The notes beneath the pieces were generated by a model, which searched no databases, was not told the DNA's origin, and saw nothing but the letters and a program-made list of their open reading frames with translations. A stretch of 64,000 bases of DNA. Source: JAJRQY01 sp965224435 (GTDB lineage Bacteria > Actinomycetota > Acidimicrobiia > Acidimicrobiales > SZUA-35). The translations under genes were made by a program, and so were the position numbers. Positions 31,992 through 39,601 of this stretch are shown here, one piece after another; positions within the stretch are counted from its first letter, which is position 1; each line of letters begins with the position of its first letter. The stretch spans positions 1,364,001 to 1,428,000 of the forward strand of contig OZ245048.1 in assembly GCA_965224435.1 (NCBI GenBank), written 5' to 3'.

Positions 31992-32485
31992 CAGCCGGCC
32001 GAAATGCCGATGTTCATGACCTGGTCAAGGTTGGCCCGTTGACTCTCAACCGCAGTGGACATTTGGGACGCTGATTCTTGGGCCGTCATGAGTGAGCCAG
32101 AAAGCTGGGTCACATAACTCTCCAGCGATTCGCTCATCGCCGATGCAGCCTGAAGGAAGGCTTGAAACGCTTCACTGGTCGTTGTACTCGCAGTGGCCAT
32201 CGAGCTCTGGAACTCGGCGGCTCCTTGGCGGAAACGGTCGGCATTGGCTCCGGTCCATTGGGTAGCGTCGGCCTGGCTAGTCGAGGCGGCAACTGATTGG
32301 GACATGAGGTCCATCTGGGTGCTGATTTCGCTAAGGGCGTGCCGTGCAGCTTCGGTGACATTTCCGACCACGGTTGAGGTCAGGGTGACTGACTGGTCCT
32401 TGACTGCGCCGACATCGGTTGAGGTGGTTTGCAATCTGGTGGAGAGTGTCGCCAGATCGTCCAGTTGTGCTCCGAGCATTGTCAT
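31991..32485 (-). CDS. WXG100-superfamily (ESAT-6-like) protein, extended
   Basis: Two long amphipathic helices are separated by the loop DATQWTGANADRFRQGA, which carries the W-x-G motif (Trp77-Thr-Gly79) of WXG100 proteins. At 164 residues it is longer than the usual 100, with an extra helical hairpin C-terminal to the motif (LQAASAMSESLESYVTQL then TAQESASQMSTAVESQR). WXG100 proteins are exported by EccC/EssC motors and often pair with larger substrates. It heads the minus-strand operon and faces the EccC-like gene across the island. The C-terminus lacks an obvious YxxxD/E export signal. Confidence 0.8.
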   Translation of the reverse strand: MTMLGAQLDDLATLSTRLQTTSTDVGAVKDQSVTLTSTVVGNVTEAARHALSEISTQMDLMSQSVAASTSQADATQWTGANADRFRQGAAEFQSSMATASTTTSEAFQAFLQAASAMSESLESYVTQLSGSLMTAQESASQMSTAVESQRANLDQVMNIGISAG

Positions 32486-32547
32486 GATGTTCTACTTTCG
32501 TCTGATTGAACGGTCCAACAAGTGTTGCAAGCCGCTTAGGTCTTTGA

Positions 32548-32574
32548 GTTATATTAAGAGTAAATAAGCGTAAA
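32548..32574 (-). promoter_or_regulatory. Promoter and tandem 10-bp repeat of the WXG100-toxin operon
   Basis: On the minus strand TTTACGCTTA and TTTACTCTTA abut (32555-32574) and run into an AT-rich -10 region, TAATAT/TATAAC (32548-32556). The repeat matches the pair upstream of the EccC-like gene with consensus WTTACKCTTR. The leader to ATG 32485 is about 55 nt. Confidence 0.65.
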
Positions 32575-32615
32575 AGCAAGAGATTTGTTGTATTCCTGGT
32601 CTCGGGCCTTGGCCC

Positions 32616-32621
32616 TAGACT
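32616..32621 (+). promoter_or_regulatory. -10 box of mannosyltransferase fusion gene
   Basis: TAGACT followed by 6 nt and then ATC (32628), in frame with the downstream gene. No ATG, GTG or TTG occurs at the expected leaderless position. Confidence 0.4.
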
Positions 32622-32681
32622 GCGTCCATCGACCGCCATCAGGGCTCGCCCCCCTTTCCCATCCGCCTCACCTCGCTCGGC

Positions 32682-34895
32682 TTGTTGGCGACGACGGTGA
32701 CGGTTGTTGGAGGGATCTTGGCCGGTGCTTCGACACGCGGAACTGATGGTCAGCTGTGGGGACTGCCAGCGATACCCGTAGAGCCCTCGGTCAACCTGGT
32801 CGTGGCTCTTTCGATGTTCTATGGCGGGATGATCTTGCTCATTAGGGCCTGGGTCAACCTTCGCCGATATGTCTTGACTACGACTAGTCACGAGCACGTC
32901 AGAAGACAAGGCATCAACGTTGGGGTCATCGCCTCAGTCTGGGCCCTACCATTCTTGCTGGGTCCTCCGCTTGGCAGCCGAGATGTCTATGCATATGCCG
33001 CCCAAGGGCGCATGGCCGAAGTCGGAATCGATGTCTACCTCAACGGCCCTGGTGTGCTCGGCTCGGATCCCGTGTTGGAGGCAATGGACCCCATCTATCT
33101 ACATGCGCCCGTGGTGTACGGCCCGGTCTTCGTGACACTTTCAAGCCTTGTCTCCTCCCTAACAACTGGCCCAGTTGCGTCGGTCCTGACCTTTCGCATG
33201 TTCGCGGTCCTTGGGCTACTGGTGGCGGCAATTGGTGTGTTCGATATTGCCAAGGGGTTTGGTCAAGATCCGGCTGATGCCCTGGTTCTATCGGTGGCGA
33301 ATCCCGTGATCTTATTGCACCTGGTTTCAGGGGCCCATAATGAGGCGGTGATGCTGGGCTTTCTCGTTGCCGGGGTGGCGCTCGGTCGTCGAGCTCGGTG
33401 GCGTTGGCTCGGTATTGCACTCTGTGCGGTGGGTGCGGCGATCAAGATCCCGGCCATTCTTGGTGTTGGATTCATTGCTTGGCCCTGGGTGATCGACGGA
33501 CAGACGCGAGGGATGAAGGCCCTGCGCTTGCTAGCCAGCGTCGCTGGCCCTGTCGCCGTGGTCGCCCTTGCTGGCAATCTGACCGGTTGGGGGTGGGGCT
33601 GGGTCGGCTCGATACGAAGTGCCGAGCCGGTGGATGCCTATTTGAGCATCACCCGAGTACTGGGCGGTGCCCTGCACCTGGTCTCCGGATTCGAATTGGA
33701 AACAATCCTCGGTATTGCCCGACCGCTCGGCCTGGTGGTGGCTGCTGTGACTGCTGGGTATCTGATCCTCACTGGGCATCATTCGCTTCCTCTGGCTTTG
33801 GGTTGGAGCCTCCTGCTTTTTGCCATCATGCACCCAACGACCCAACCCTGGTATCTGACGTGGGGGCTCCTTCTGATGGCGGCTGGCTCTGGAGGCGCAC
33901 GCAACCGGGCCTTCATGGTGCTTAGTGCCTTTGCGGCCGTTGCGGTGCTGCCCATCGGCCCCCAACTCGGTCTTGTTCTGTTGGCCGATACCACCAGTGT
34001 TGTTATCGCTTTGGCCATGGCTGCTTTGGTGCTGCTCACATTGAGTCCTTCGCCGCCCGCACCTGCGATTCCGCAGCGGACCTTGGACCCGGACCTTGTT
34101 TCGGTCATCGTCCCGACACGCAATGAAGCTCGCAATATCGAACCGCTGGTGCGGCGCGTCGCTGACTCGTTTGCCGAAACTGTTTCTGGGGATCCTGGCA
34201 CCGGGGGTAGCCGTGTCGAGGTCATCTTTGTTGATGATTCCGATGATGAAACGGCGAAGGTGATTCAGGAGTTGGCGACGCAGTCAAGGGACGCCGGTTG
34301 GGATGGCCCGCTGGTTCGATTGAGTCACCGCACTGACGGGGGACGCTGGGGAGGTTTGGGTGGTGCCGTGGTTGATGGCTTCGCCGAGGCTCGTGGTGGC
34401 ATCGCCATCGTCATCGATGGCGATCTTCAGCACCCGCCGGAGAAGATCCCAGCCCTCGTCAGTGAGATTCGTTCGGGTATTGACCTTGTAGTCGCCAGCC
34501 GGCGCATCCCAGGAGGCTCCGGTGGTCATGGTCTCACTGCGACGCGGGATCGGATGTCGCGTTGGGCAGCCAATTTGAGCCGCCTGTTGTTTCCCTACCG
34601 GGTTGGCCGAATCGCTGACCCGCTATCCGGCTACTTCGCGATCAGGCTTGACCGCCTCGATGTGTCGCGTCTCCATCCCGACGGTTTCAAGATCCTGATC
34701 GAGGTACTGGCAACCCACGCGGAATTGTCAACGCTGGAGATCCCGTTCGGCTTTGAGGATCGGCATGAGGGTGAGTCAAAGGCCAGTCTTGGCCAAGGTC
34801 TCCGATTCTTGAGTCACCTGATTGATCTCCGACTGCGGTGCAGTCGTCCATGGGCTGGGTCGGTCGGACCTCAACGGGTCTTTCGTTCCAGCTGA
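32682..34895 (+). CDS. Fusion of MptB-like mannosyltransferase and polyprenol-phosphate mannose synthase
   Basis: Residues 1 to about 460 form a GT-C enzyme with some 11-13 transmembrane helices. The motif GSRDVYAYAAQGRMAEVG, then PIYLHAPVVYGPVFVTLS, is typical of actinobacterial MptA/MptB alpha-1,6-mannosyltransferases, which use polyprenyl-phosphomannose. From about residue 470 a GT2 domain follows (LVSVIVPTRNEARNIEPLV, EVIFVDDSDDETAKV, IAIVIDGDLQHPPEKIPALV, DPLSGYFAIRL), like Ppm1/DPM1, which makes that donor. Donor synthesis and use are thus joined in one chain, suggesting lipoglycan or glycolipid mannosylation. The listed start is TTG. Codons upstream to 32628 (PFPIRLTSLG) also look coding, but no standard start codon is present there. 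The 3' end overlaps the convergent gene by 120 bp. Confidence 0.85.
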   Translation: MLATTVTVVGGILAGASTRGTDGQLWGLPAIPVEPSVNLVVALSMFYGGMILLIRAWVNLRRYVLTTTSHEHVRRQGINVGVIASVWALPFLLGPPLGSRDVYAYAAQGRMAEVGIDVYLNGPGVLGSDPVLEAMDPIYLHAPVVYGPVFVTLSSLVSSLTTGPVASVLTFRMFAVLGLLVAAIGVFDIAKGFGQDPADALVLSVANPVILLHLVSGAHNEAVMLGFLVAGVALGRRARWRWLGIALCAVGAAIKIPAILGVGFIAWPWVIDGQTRGMKALRLLASVAGPVAVVALAGNLTGWGWGWVGSIRSAEPVDAYLSITRVLGGALHLVSGFELETILGIARPLGLVVAAVTAGYLILTGHHSLPLALGWSLLLFAIMHPTTQPWYLTWGLLLMAAGSGGARNRAFMVLSAFAAVAVLPIGPQLGLVLLADTTSVVIALAMAALVLLTLSPSPPAPAIPQRTLDPDLVSVIVPTRNEARNIEPLVRRVADSFAETVSGDPGTGGSRVEVIFVDDSDDETAKVIQELATQSRDAGWDGPLVRLSHRTDGGRWGGLGGAVVDGFAEARGGIAIVIDGDLQHPPEKIPALVSEIRSGIDLVVASRRIPGGSGGHGLTATRDRMSRWAANLSRLLFPYRVGRIADPLSGYFAIRLDRLDVSRLHPDGFKILIEVLATHAELSTLEIPFGFEDRHEGESKASLGQGLRFLSHLIDLRLRCSRPWAGSVGPQRVFRSS

Positions 34896-36167
34896 GGGAC
34901 GACCACCACGGCGGAGGGCGAGACCACAAACGGCAACGAGAACGATGAGTAGGACATCTCGACCAAGCAGTGCGACGGCGGGCACAGTGCGGTCCAGGTT
35001 TGCTGGCCCTGCCACTACTTGGACCAATGCGGTGAGCGAGATAGCAGCACCCGTTAAGAGCAGCGCTTGGCTTTGGTAGGAGCGGAGTTGGGTGAGCTTG
35101 ATCTTGTTCGAGATTTTGCTGGACCAGCAAAGCATGGCTGCCCACGGGGTGAGCCAGAGCAGGAACTGGGGCGAAAACAATGGGGCACTGACTATCAAGG
35201 CGGCGACGGACCCGAGAATCACCAGTGCAAATCGTTGGTGTAGCCCTGAGCGGTAGCCGAGCCATGCCAAAGCAAACATGGCTGCCAGTGCGGCCGCTCG
35301 CCCGAGCTGGATCACCGCAGGATTCATGGTCCCGATCCGGTACGCGTTGGCCTCAAGTGCTGAGGTGCGGTCGGTGAGGAGCGCAATGACTGAGCCTGCG
35401 ACACTTTCAATATGCCAACCAGTCGCACCGCGAAGAGAGAGGACCTGTAGCGGCGCTCGACTGCCGCTGACCAGTATCCAAGCCGCACCCCCCAGTACAG
35501 ACCAGGCGGCTGTCATCGCGGCCAGCCGCCGTCGCCCAAGAACCAGAGCACCCAGAATTAGGACGGCGGGCCATACCTTGACGAGCACACCGGCGGTGAT
35601 GGCGACGGACCCGGCAAGATCAACGAACCAAGACCGGGTGGCGAGATCGCATTTGATAGCGAGATCACGATTGTCCGGAGAGTTCTCGAGCTCTGTGGAC
35701 CTGCTGGGACTAGTGGGACTGTTCGGGTCGGCGATAGTGGCTGCGGCGACAACGGCAAGGCCGGTGGCCCAAAGGTCGAAGCGGACCAGCCCAAAGAAGA
35801 CCAGCGGGGTGCCGAGCAGAAGGTAGGCGGTTGCCGGTCGGCGTCCCCAGGTCCGAGCCATCAACAGGAAAAGGCCGAGATCAACAAAAAGGGAGAGCGC
35901 AACAATGACTCGGTGCGTCGTGACCACCCGATTTGGGCTGTCGTCCAAGCTAGAAACCATGGAGATGGCCAATAGCGATCCCGGTGGATACTCGACTTCG
36001 TAGTCCACATAAGCATGGCCATCAGAGTCGGCGATTTCCTGGAAGCGGGCAACATCCCAGCCGTCGAGCTCGTGTGCCTGGTCAAAGGCTGGATGGAACA
36101 AGAGCACCGATGCGGCGGCAATTCGAAGGATGACCAGCAGGCTGGGCAAGAGGGGAGCCTTGTGCAC
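34776..36167 (-). CDS. GT87/DUF2029-like polytopic mannosyltransferase
   Basis: A membrane protein with about 10 transmembrane helices. Near the N-terminus it has GWDVARFQEIADSDGHAYVD followed by YEVEYPPGSLLAI, the acidic first loop plus YPP motif of GT-C/GT87 polyprenol-phosphomannose-dependent transferases. Further on it has WATGLAVVAAATI, LVKVWPAVLILGALVLGRRR and SPQFLLWLTPWAAML. It probably adds mannose to a lipid or glycan in the same pathway as the convergent MptB-like fusion. GTG 36167 is chosen because TAGAGT lies 7 nt upstream; the open frame to 36293 would overlap the next gene. The last 40 residues, antisense to the fusion gene, look unconserved. Confidence 0.82.
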   Translation of the reverse strand: MHKAPLLPSLLVILRIAAASVLLFHPAFDQAHELDGWDVARFQEIADSDGHAYVDYEVEYPPGSLLAISMVSSLDDSPNRVVTTHRVIVALSLFVDLGLFLLMARTWGRRPATAYLLLGTPLVFFGLVRFDLWATGLAVVAAATIADPNSPTSPSRSTELENSPDNRDLAIKCDLATRSWFVDLAGSVAITAGVLVKVWPAVLILGALVLGRRRLAAMTAAWSVLGGAAWILVSGSRAPLQVLSLRGATGWHIESVAGSVIALLTDRTSALEANAYRIGTMNPAVIQLGRAAALAAMFALAWLGYRSGLHQRFALVILGSVAALIVSAPLFSPQFLLWLTPWAAMLCWSSKISNKIKLTQLRSYQSQALLLTGAAISLTALVQVVAGPANLDRTVPAVALLGRDVLLIVLVAVCGLALRRGGRPSAGTKDPLRSDRPSPWTTAPQSEINQVTQESETLAKTGL

Positions 36168-36174
36168 CCGGAGC

Positions 36175-36180
36175 ACTCTA
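36175..36180 (-). promoter_or_regulatory. -10 box of GT87-like gene (leaderless)
   Basis: TAGAGT on the minus strand, 7 nt before GTG 36167. It decides the start. Confidence 0.5.
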
Positions 36181-36225
36181 GGGCATTCTCGTTGCCCCTG
36201 AGTAAGCGATCCTTGTTCCCAGCGG

Positions 36226-36231
36226 TAGCCT
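36226..36231 (+). promoter_or_regulatory. -10 box of NfuA-like gene (leaderless)
   Basis: TAGCCT, 7 nt before GTG 36239. Confidence 0.5.
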
Positions 36232-36238
36232 GGACCGC

Positions 36239-36865
36239 GTGAGTACCACTGAAGTTGAACCCGTCCTGTCTGTCTCTGGTGACGCCCTGGCAACGGTGCT
36301 AGAAATCCGGGCCAGCGAGGACGATCCAGAGAATACCGCTCTTCGAATTGAGATAACCGGATCGAACATGACCGATTATCAATACGCCCTTGAGCTGATG
36401 CCCGTACGTGACGCGAGCGAAGGTGATGTCATCTATACCCAGGGCGAGCACGACGAACTCACCGTCATCATTGCTGGCGACTCAGTCAAGAACATGATCG
36501 GCTCGTCGTTGGACATTCCAGCCCATGCCCCGGCCGGCGGGCTGGTCATCCGAAACCCCAACACACCCGATCTTCTTGGGGATCTTGACCTCGACCTGAG
36601 CGGCGAGCTGCCAGAGAAGATCCAGGCGGTTCTGGATCAGGCAATCAACCCGATGCTGGCCTCACACGGAGGAAATGCCACCCTCGTTGGCGTTGACGGC
36701 GACAAGGCCATCATCACCATGGGCGGTGGCTGTCAAGGTTGTGCGGCGAGCGCCCAGACCCTTCGCGATGGCATCACGACCATGTTGAAAGAAGCGCTTC
36801 CCGAGATCAGTGAAGTCATTGATGCCACTGACCACACCGCTGGTGAGAACCCCTTCTACAGCTGA
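36239..36865 (+). CDS. NfuA-like Fe-S cluster carrier protein
   Basis: A 208-residue two-domain protein. The N-terminal part (EPVLSVSGDALATVLEIRAS, NMIGSSLDIPAHAPAGGLVI) is a degenerate A-type/HesB-like scaffold without the conserved cysteines. The C-terminal NifU domain (INPMLASHGGNATLVGVDGD, MGGGCQGCAASAQTLRDGI) has the CxxC motif that binds a shared [4Fe-4S] cluster. This is the NfuA layout. It delivers clusters to apo-enzymes in the cytoplasm. A GTG start with a leaderless -10 fits. It is divergent from the GT87-like gene and overlaps the convergent hydrolase by 10 bp. Confidence 0.88.
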   Translation: MSTTEVEPVLSVSGDALATVLEIRASEDDPENTALRIEITGSNMTDYQYALELMPVRDASEGDVIYTQGEHDELTVIIAGDSVKNMIGSSLDIPAHAPAGGLVIRNPNTPDLLGDLDLDLSGELPEKIQAVLDQAINPMLASHGGNATLVGVDGDKAIITMGGGCQGCAASAQTLRDGITTMLKEALPEISEVIDATDHTAGENPFYS

Positions 36866-37536
36866 GCGTCTACCGTTGCCTTGGCGTGATCAGCAATGAT
36901 TTCAGCGATCTCTACTGTGTGTGATTCTTCGTGCATGGCGTGCCCTCCACCGTCGATCTGCACGAAGCGGCAATTGGGCATCTTGCGTTCCAGGTACTGA
37001 CCGGCCATGGCGTATTCCGGACGGTCGGCTGTTCCGGCTAGAAACAGGGTTGGGATATCCATCTCTGGCAGGCTTTCCATCACGATCCCATCGGCTTGCA
37101 GGTTGAGTTCAGCCGCTTGGGGTACAACGCCGAACCGGTGCGCATTGCGTCGCGACCGGGCGTTCCATGCTTCTCGCTTCTCAGGATCTCGATAGCCCGG
37201 GCCAGTGTTGAGAACAATGATTCCCGCCGAGGCACCGGGGCGAGTGGCGGCGTGGGCCAACGCAAGGTATCCGCCGAGTGAATGACCAACGAGAATTGGG
37301 GCCCTTCCCAAGTCGGCGATGATTTCATCAATGTCTTCGAGGGTTCGGTCGCGGGTGTATTCGGAGGGCTCGTCGGGGACTGGAGAATCGCCGTGCCCGA
37401 TGAGATCGAAGCTAACCACGGTGTGGCGATGCTCGAGCATGCTCATGGCTGGAGACCAGGTGGCAGCAGTATCGCCAATCCCGTGGATGAAGAGGAGGGG
37501 TGAGCCGGAACCACATTTGATGACGTTGACGCGCAT
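36856..37536 (-). CDS. Alpha/beta hydrolase
   Basis: A 226-residue hydrolase with LLFIHGIGDTAATW, SFDLIGHGDSPVPDEP, the nucleophile elbow LVGHSLGGYLALAHA, IPTLFLAGTADRPEY (acid region) and DGGGHAMHEES (His). It is close in style to pimeloyl-ester or 3-oxoadipate enol-lactone hydrolase-like proteins, but the substrate is unknown. ATG 37536 lies 6 nt after a TAGAGT -10 box, just behind three 16-bp tandem repeats that probably control it. Confidence 0.85.
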   Translation of the reverse strand: MRVNVIKCGSGSPLLFIHGIGDTAATWSPAMSMLEHRHTVVSFDLIGHGDSPVPDEPSEYTRDRTLEDIDEIIADLGRAPILVGHSLGGYLALAHAATRPGASAGIIVLNTGPGYRDPEKREAWNARSRRNAHRFGVVPQAAELNLQADGIVMESLPEMDIPTLFLAGTADRPEYAMAGQYLERKMPNCRFVQIDGGGHAMHEESHTVEIAEIIADHAKATVDAQL

Positions 37537-37542
37537 CACCTG

Positions 37543-37548
37543 ACTCTA
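37543..37548 (-). promoter_or_regulatory. -10 box of alpha/beta hydrolase gene (leaderless)
   Basis: TAGAGT on the minus strand, 6 nt before ATG 37536. The tandem repeat array begins 2 bp upstream of it. Confidence 0.5.
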
Positions 37549-37550
37549 AG

Positions 37551-37598
37551 CGAGATATTGCTCAGTCGAGATATTGCTCGGTTCAGATATTGCTCAGT
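37551..37598. repeat. Three tandem 16-bp repeats in hydrolase promoter
   Basis: Units CGAGATATTGCTCAGT, CGAGATATTGCTCGGT and TCAGATATTGCTCAGT abut without spacers. Each holds an imperfect dyad (GAG...CTC). They cover the -35 region of the minus-strand promoter, so operator sites for a regulator are likely. Confidence 0.7.
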
Positions 37599-37619
37599 TC
37601 GTAAGCCGGCCGGTGCAAG

Positions 37620-38360
37620 CTACTCAGTGCAGACAAGCGTGATGGGGTCGTGGCCTTTGGCCAATTCGATGGCGACAATCACCTCTTCGGCGGCAATGGC
37701 CCAGCCCGTATCGGCCCCTTTCGCGGTCGCGAAGATTAGTCCGAGGATCTCGCCATCACTGTTCAGAACGGGACCCCCGGAATCTCCGGACTCGATTGGT
37801 GCACGCAGTTCGATACCAGCTCGGTCTCCGACCCCGTCCAGGGTCAGCCGGGTATATCGAAGAATGGTTGCATCAATAATCGTTGGCCCAATATCGGGAT
37901 CGCCATCAGCGAAGGTGACATAGCGGACACCGGTCTCCTCATCGGGTTCAGCAAAACGGAGGCCCATGCGGGTCTCCGAATCGACGGAGCTGACCCCGCC
38001 GGAACTGGCGTCGTCGATGATCCGGAGAACAGCAAGGTCACGTTCGAGGTCCAGGTAGATAAGGTCCGCCTCGACCTTCTGGCCTGTGTCGTCCAGCAAG
38101 TCAAACGACTTCGTCTCGAAGAACGAGTGAGCGACTGACACCACCAGATTGTCGGCCACCACAACAGCGGTTGCCTGATTGGTGGTTCGTCCGATGCATC
38201 GTTGTGAGTTCAGATGCAGGGTCGCCGCCTTGATCTGGCTCGGTGAGGCAGTAGTCGAGCAGGCTGTGAAACCGAGCGCTGCCAGACAGATGATGAATAC
38301 CTGCTTTGGCCGATCGGTGAGCAGCGTGGGTCGATTCCGTTTGATCGGACCAGTATGCAC
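37620..38360 (-). CDS. Trypsin-like serine protease lipoprotein
   Basis: The N-terminus has a signal peptide (KQVFIICLAALG) ending in lipobox FTAC, so the protease is lipid-anchored outside the cell. The catalytic triad is visible: VVSVAHSFFE (His), LERDLAVLRI (Asp) and IESGDSGGPVLNSDG (Ser). The layout is a short trypsin/DegP-like protease without a PDZ domain. The substrate is unknown. GTG 38360, 7 nt after the citrate synthase stop, gives 246 residues; the longer frame to 38456 lies within that gene. It is probably co-transcribed with the citrate synthase. Confidence 0.82.
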   Translation of the reverse strand: MHTGPIKRNRPTLLTDRPKQVFIICLAALGFTACSTTASPSQIKAATLHLNSQRCIGRTTNQATAVVVADNLVVSVAHSFFETKSFDLLDDTGQKVEADLIYLDLERDLAVLRIIDDASSGGVSSVDSETRMGLRFAEPDEETGVRYVTFADGDPDIGPTIIDATILRYTRLTLDGVGDRAGIELRAPIESGDSGGPVLNSDGEILGLIFATAKGADTGWAIAAEEVIVAIELAKGHDPITLVCTE

Positions 38361-38367
38361 ATCGCTG

Positions 38368-39522
38368 TCAGAGAGATGGTGATGGTGACGGTCCGACGTA
38401 GCGTGCGCTAGGTCGAATGATCTTGTTCGTTGCCGCTTGTTCCAGGATATGTGCACCCCAGCCGATGACCCGCGAGATCATGAAAGTCGGAGTGAACATC
38501 GAGCTCGGCAGGCCAACAAGGTGGAGGACGATGCCAGCGTAGAATTCGACATTGGTGACGATGACGGCATCGGGCTTCCATTGGCGCATGACGGTCAAGA
38601 TTCGTTTCTCGATTTCTATTGCTCGCTCGACCAGCTCTGAGTCATAGCCAAGGGCAATATCTCGGAGCAGGAGTGAGCGTGGATCGTCGGCTCGGTAGAC
38701 GGCGTGACCAAACCCCATGATTCGCTGGCCCTTGCTGAGTCGGCTTGTGACCCAGGCTTCGGTACTGCTGGGGTCGCCGATCTCCTCGATCATGGCTAGA
38801 GCACGGCTTGGTGCTCCACCATGAAGCGGGCCGCTTAGAGCCCCCAGCCCGGCGGAGATGGCAGAGACGGCATCGGCGCCGGTACTGGTGACAACCCGGG
38901 CGGCAAAGGTCGAGGGATTGAAGCCATGGTCGATGGTTGAACTCAGGTAGGTCTCTACGGCACGTATGTCCTGGCTGGTTGGTTCGGCCGTCGTTCCGTC
39001 GCTCGAGGGGGGACGGGCCATGCGTAGCCAGTCCTCGGCGTGCCCCTTGCTTGGGTCGGGAGCGACAGGCTGACGGCCCGATTGGAGGGCGGCGAGCGAT
39101 GCGAGGATTGTTGGCAGTGCGGCGCCGAGCCGGATGACATCTCGCCGGCGTTCGGGGTGCTTGCAATCCAAGGATGGTCGGGCATTGGGAAGGACAAGGG
39201 GCAGGGCAGCCAGTGCACCAAGGTGGGGTCTCTGGGCGAGAGAGCCGATGGAATGCAAGTGGGAGATGATGTCGTCGGGTAAGATCCGCTGTTGGCCAAT
39301 TTGTTGTTGGAAGTCTGCCCTGTTGCTATCGGTTGCCTTGAGGAACTCGCCATCGACGAGGAGTTGCCAGATGGCTTCCAGAGGCGTCGTCCTCGCCAGG
39401 CCGGTCGCCTCGTACTGTCGGTAGTGATAAAAACCTTCGTCGCCGCGTACCTGACCGATCGTTGTCTCGGCCACCTGAACCCCCTTGAGTCCTGGTGGGG
39501 CGAGAATGAGTGAAGTCGTCAT
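38368..39522 (-). CDS. Citrate/2-methylcitrate synthase-like protein
   Basis: A type II citrate synthase-like enzyme of 384 residues. The N-terminus LKGVQVAETTIGQVRGDEGFY is typical. Active-site histidines are in LSGPLHGGAPSRA and IMGFGHAVYRADDPR. The third catalytic position reads TNVEFYAGIVL, with Glu where Asp (NVDFY) is usual. It condenses acetyl-CoA with oxaloacetate or another 2-oxoacid; the true substrate may differ. It faces a second citrate synthase-like gene with an HTH domain across 79 bp containing TTGA/TCAA dyads. The start MTTSLILAPPG is preferred over ATG 39537. Confidence 0.88.
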   Translation of the reverse strand: MTTSLILAPPGLKGVQVAETTIGQVRGDEGFYHYRQYEATGLARTTPLEAIWQLLVDGEFLKATDSNRADFQQQIGQQRILPDDIISHLHSIGSLAQRPHLGALAALPLVLPNARPSLDCKHPERRRDVIRLGAALPTILASLAALQSGRQPVAPDPSKGHAEDWLRMARPPSSDGTTAEPTSQDIRAVETYLSSTIDHGFNPSTFAARVVTSTGADAVSAISAGLGALSGPLHGGAPSRALAMIEEIGDPSSTEAWVTSRLSKGQRIMGFGHAVYRADDPRSLLLRDIALGYDSELVERAIEIEKRILTVMRQWKPDAVIVTNVEFYAGIVLHLVGLPSSMFTPTFMISRVIGWGAHILEQAATNKIIRPSARYVGPSPSPSL

Positions 39523-39549
39523 GCTTCGATCATGCATATTTCATAAGCA

Positions 39550-39587
39550 TTGATCAACGTTGATTCAATCAATATTGACTAACTCAA
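39550..39587. promoter_or_regulatory. Cluster of TTGA-TCAA dyads between divergent citrate synthase genes
   Basis: Three palindromic sites are present: TTGATCAA (39550-39557), TTGATTCAATCAA (39560-39572) and TTGACTAACTCAA (39575-39587). The last two fit TTGA-N5-TCAA. They occupy the shared promoter region and are probable operators, perhaps for the HTH domain of the downstream gene. Confidence 0.65.
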
Positions 39588-39601
39588 TCTGAGAAGGCAG
39601 A

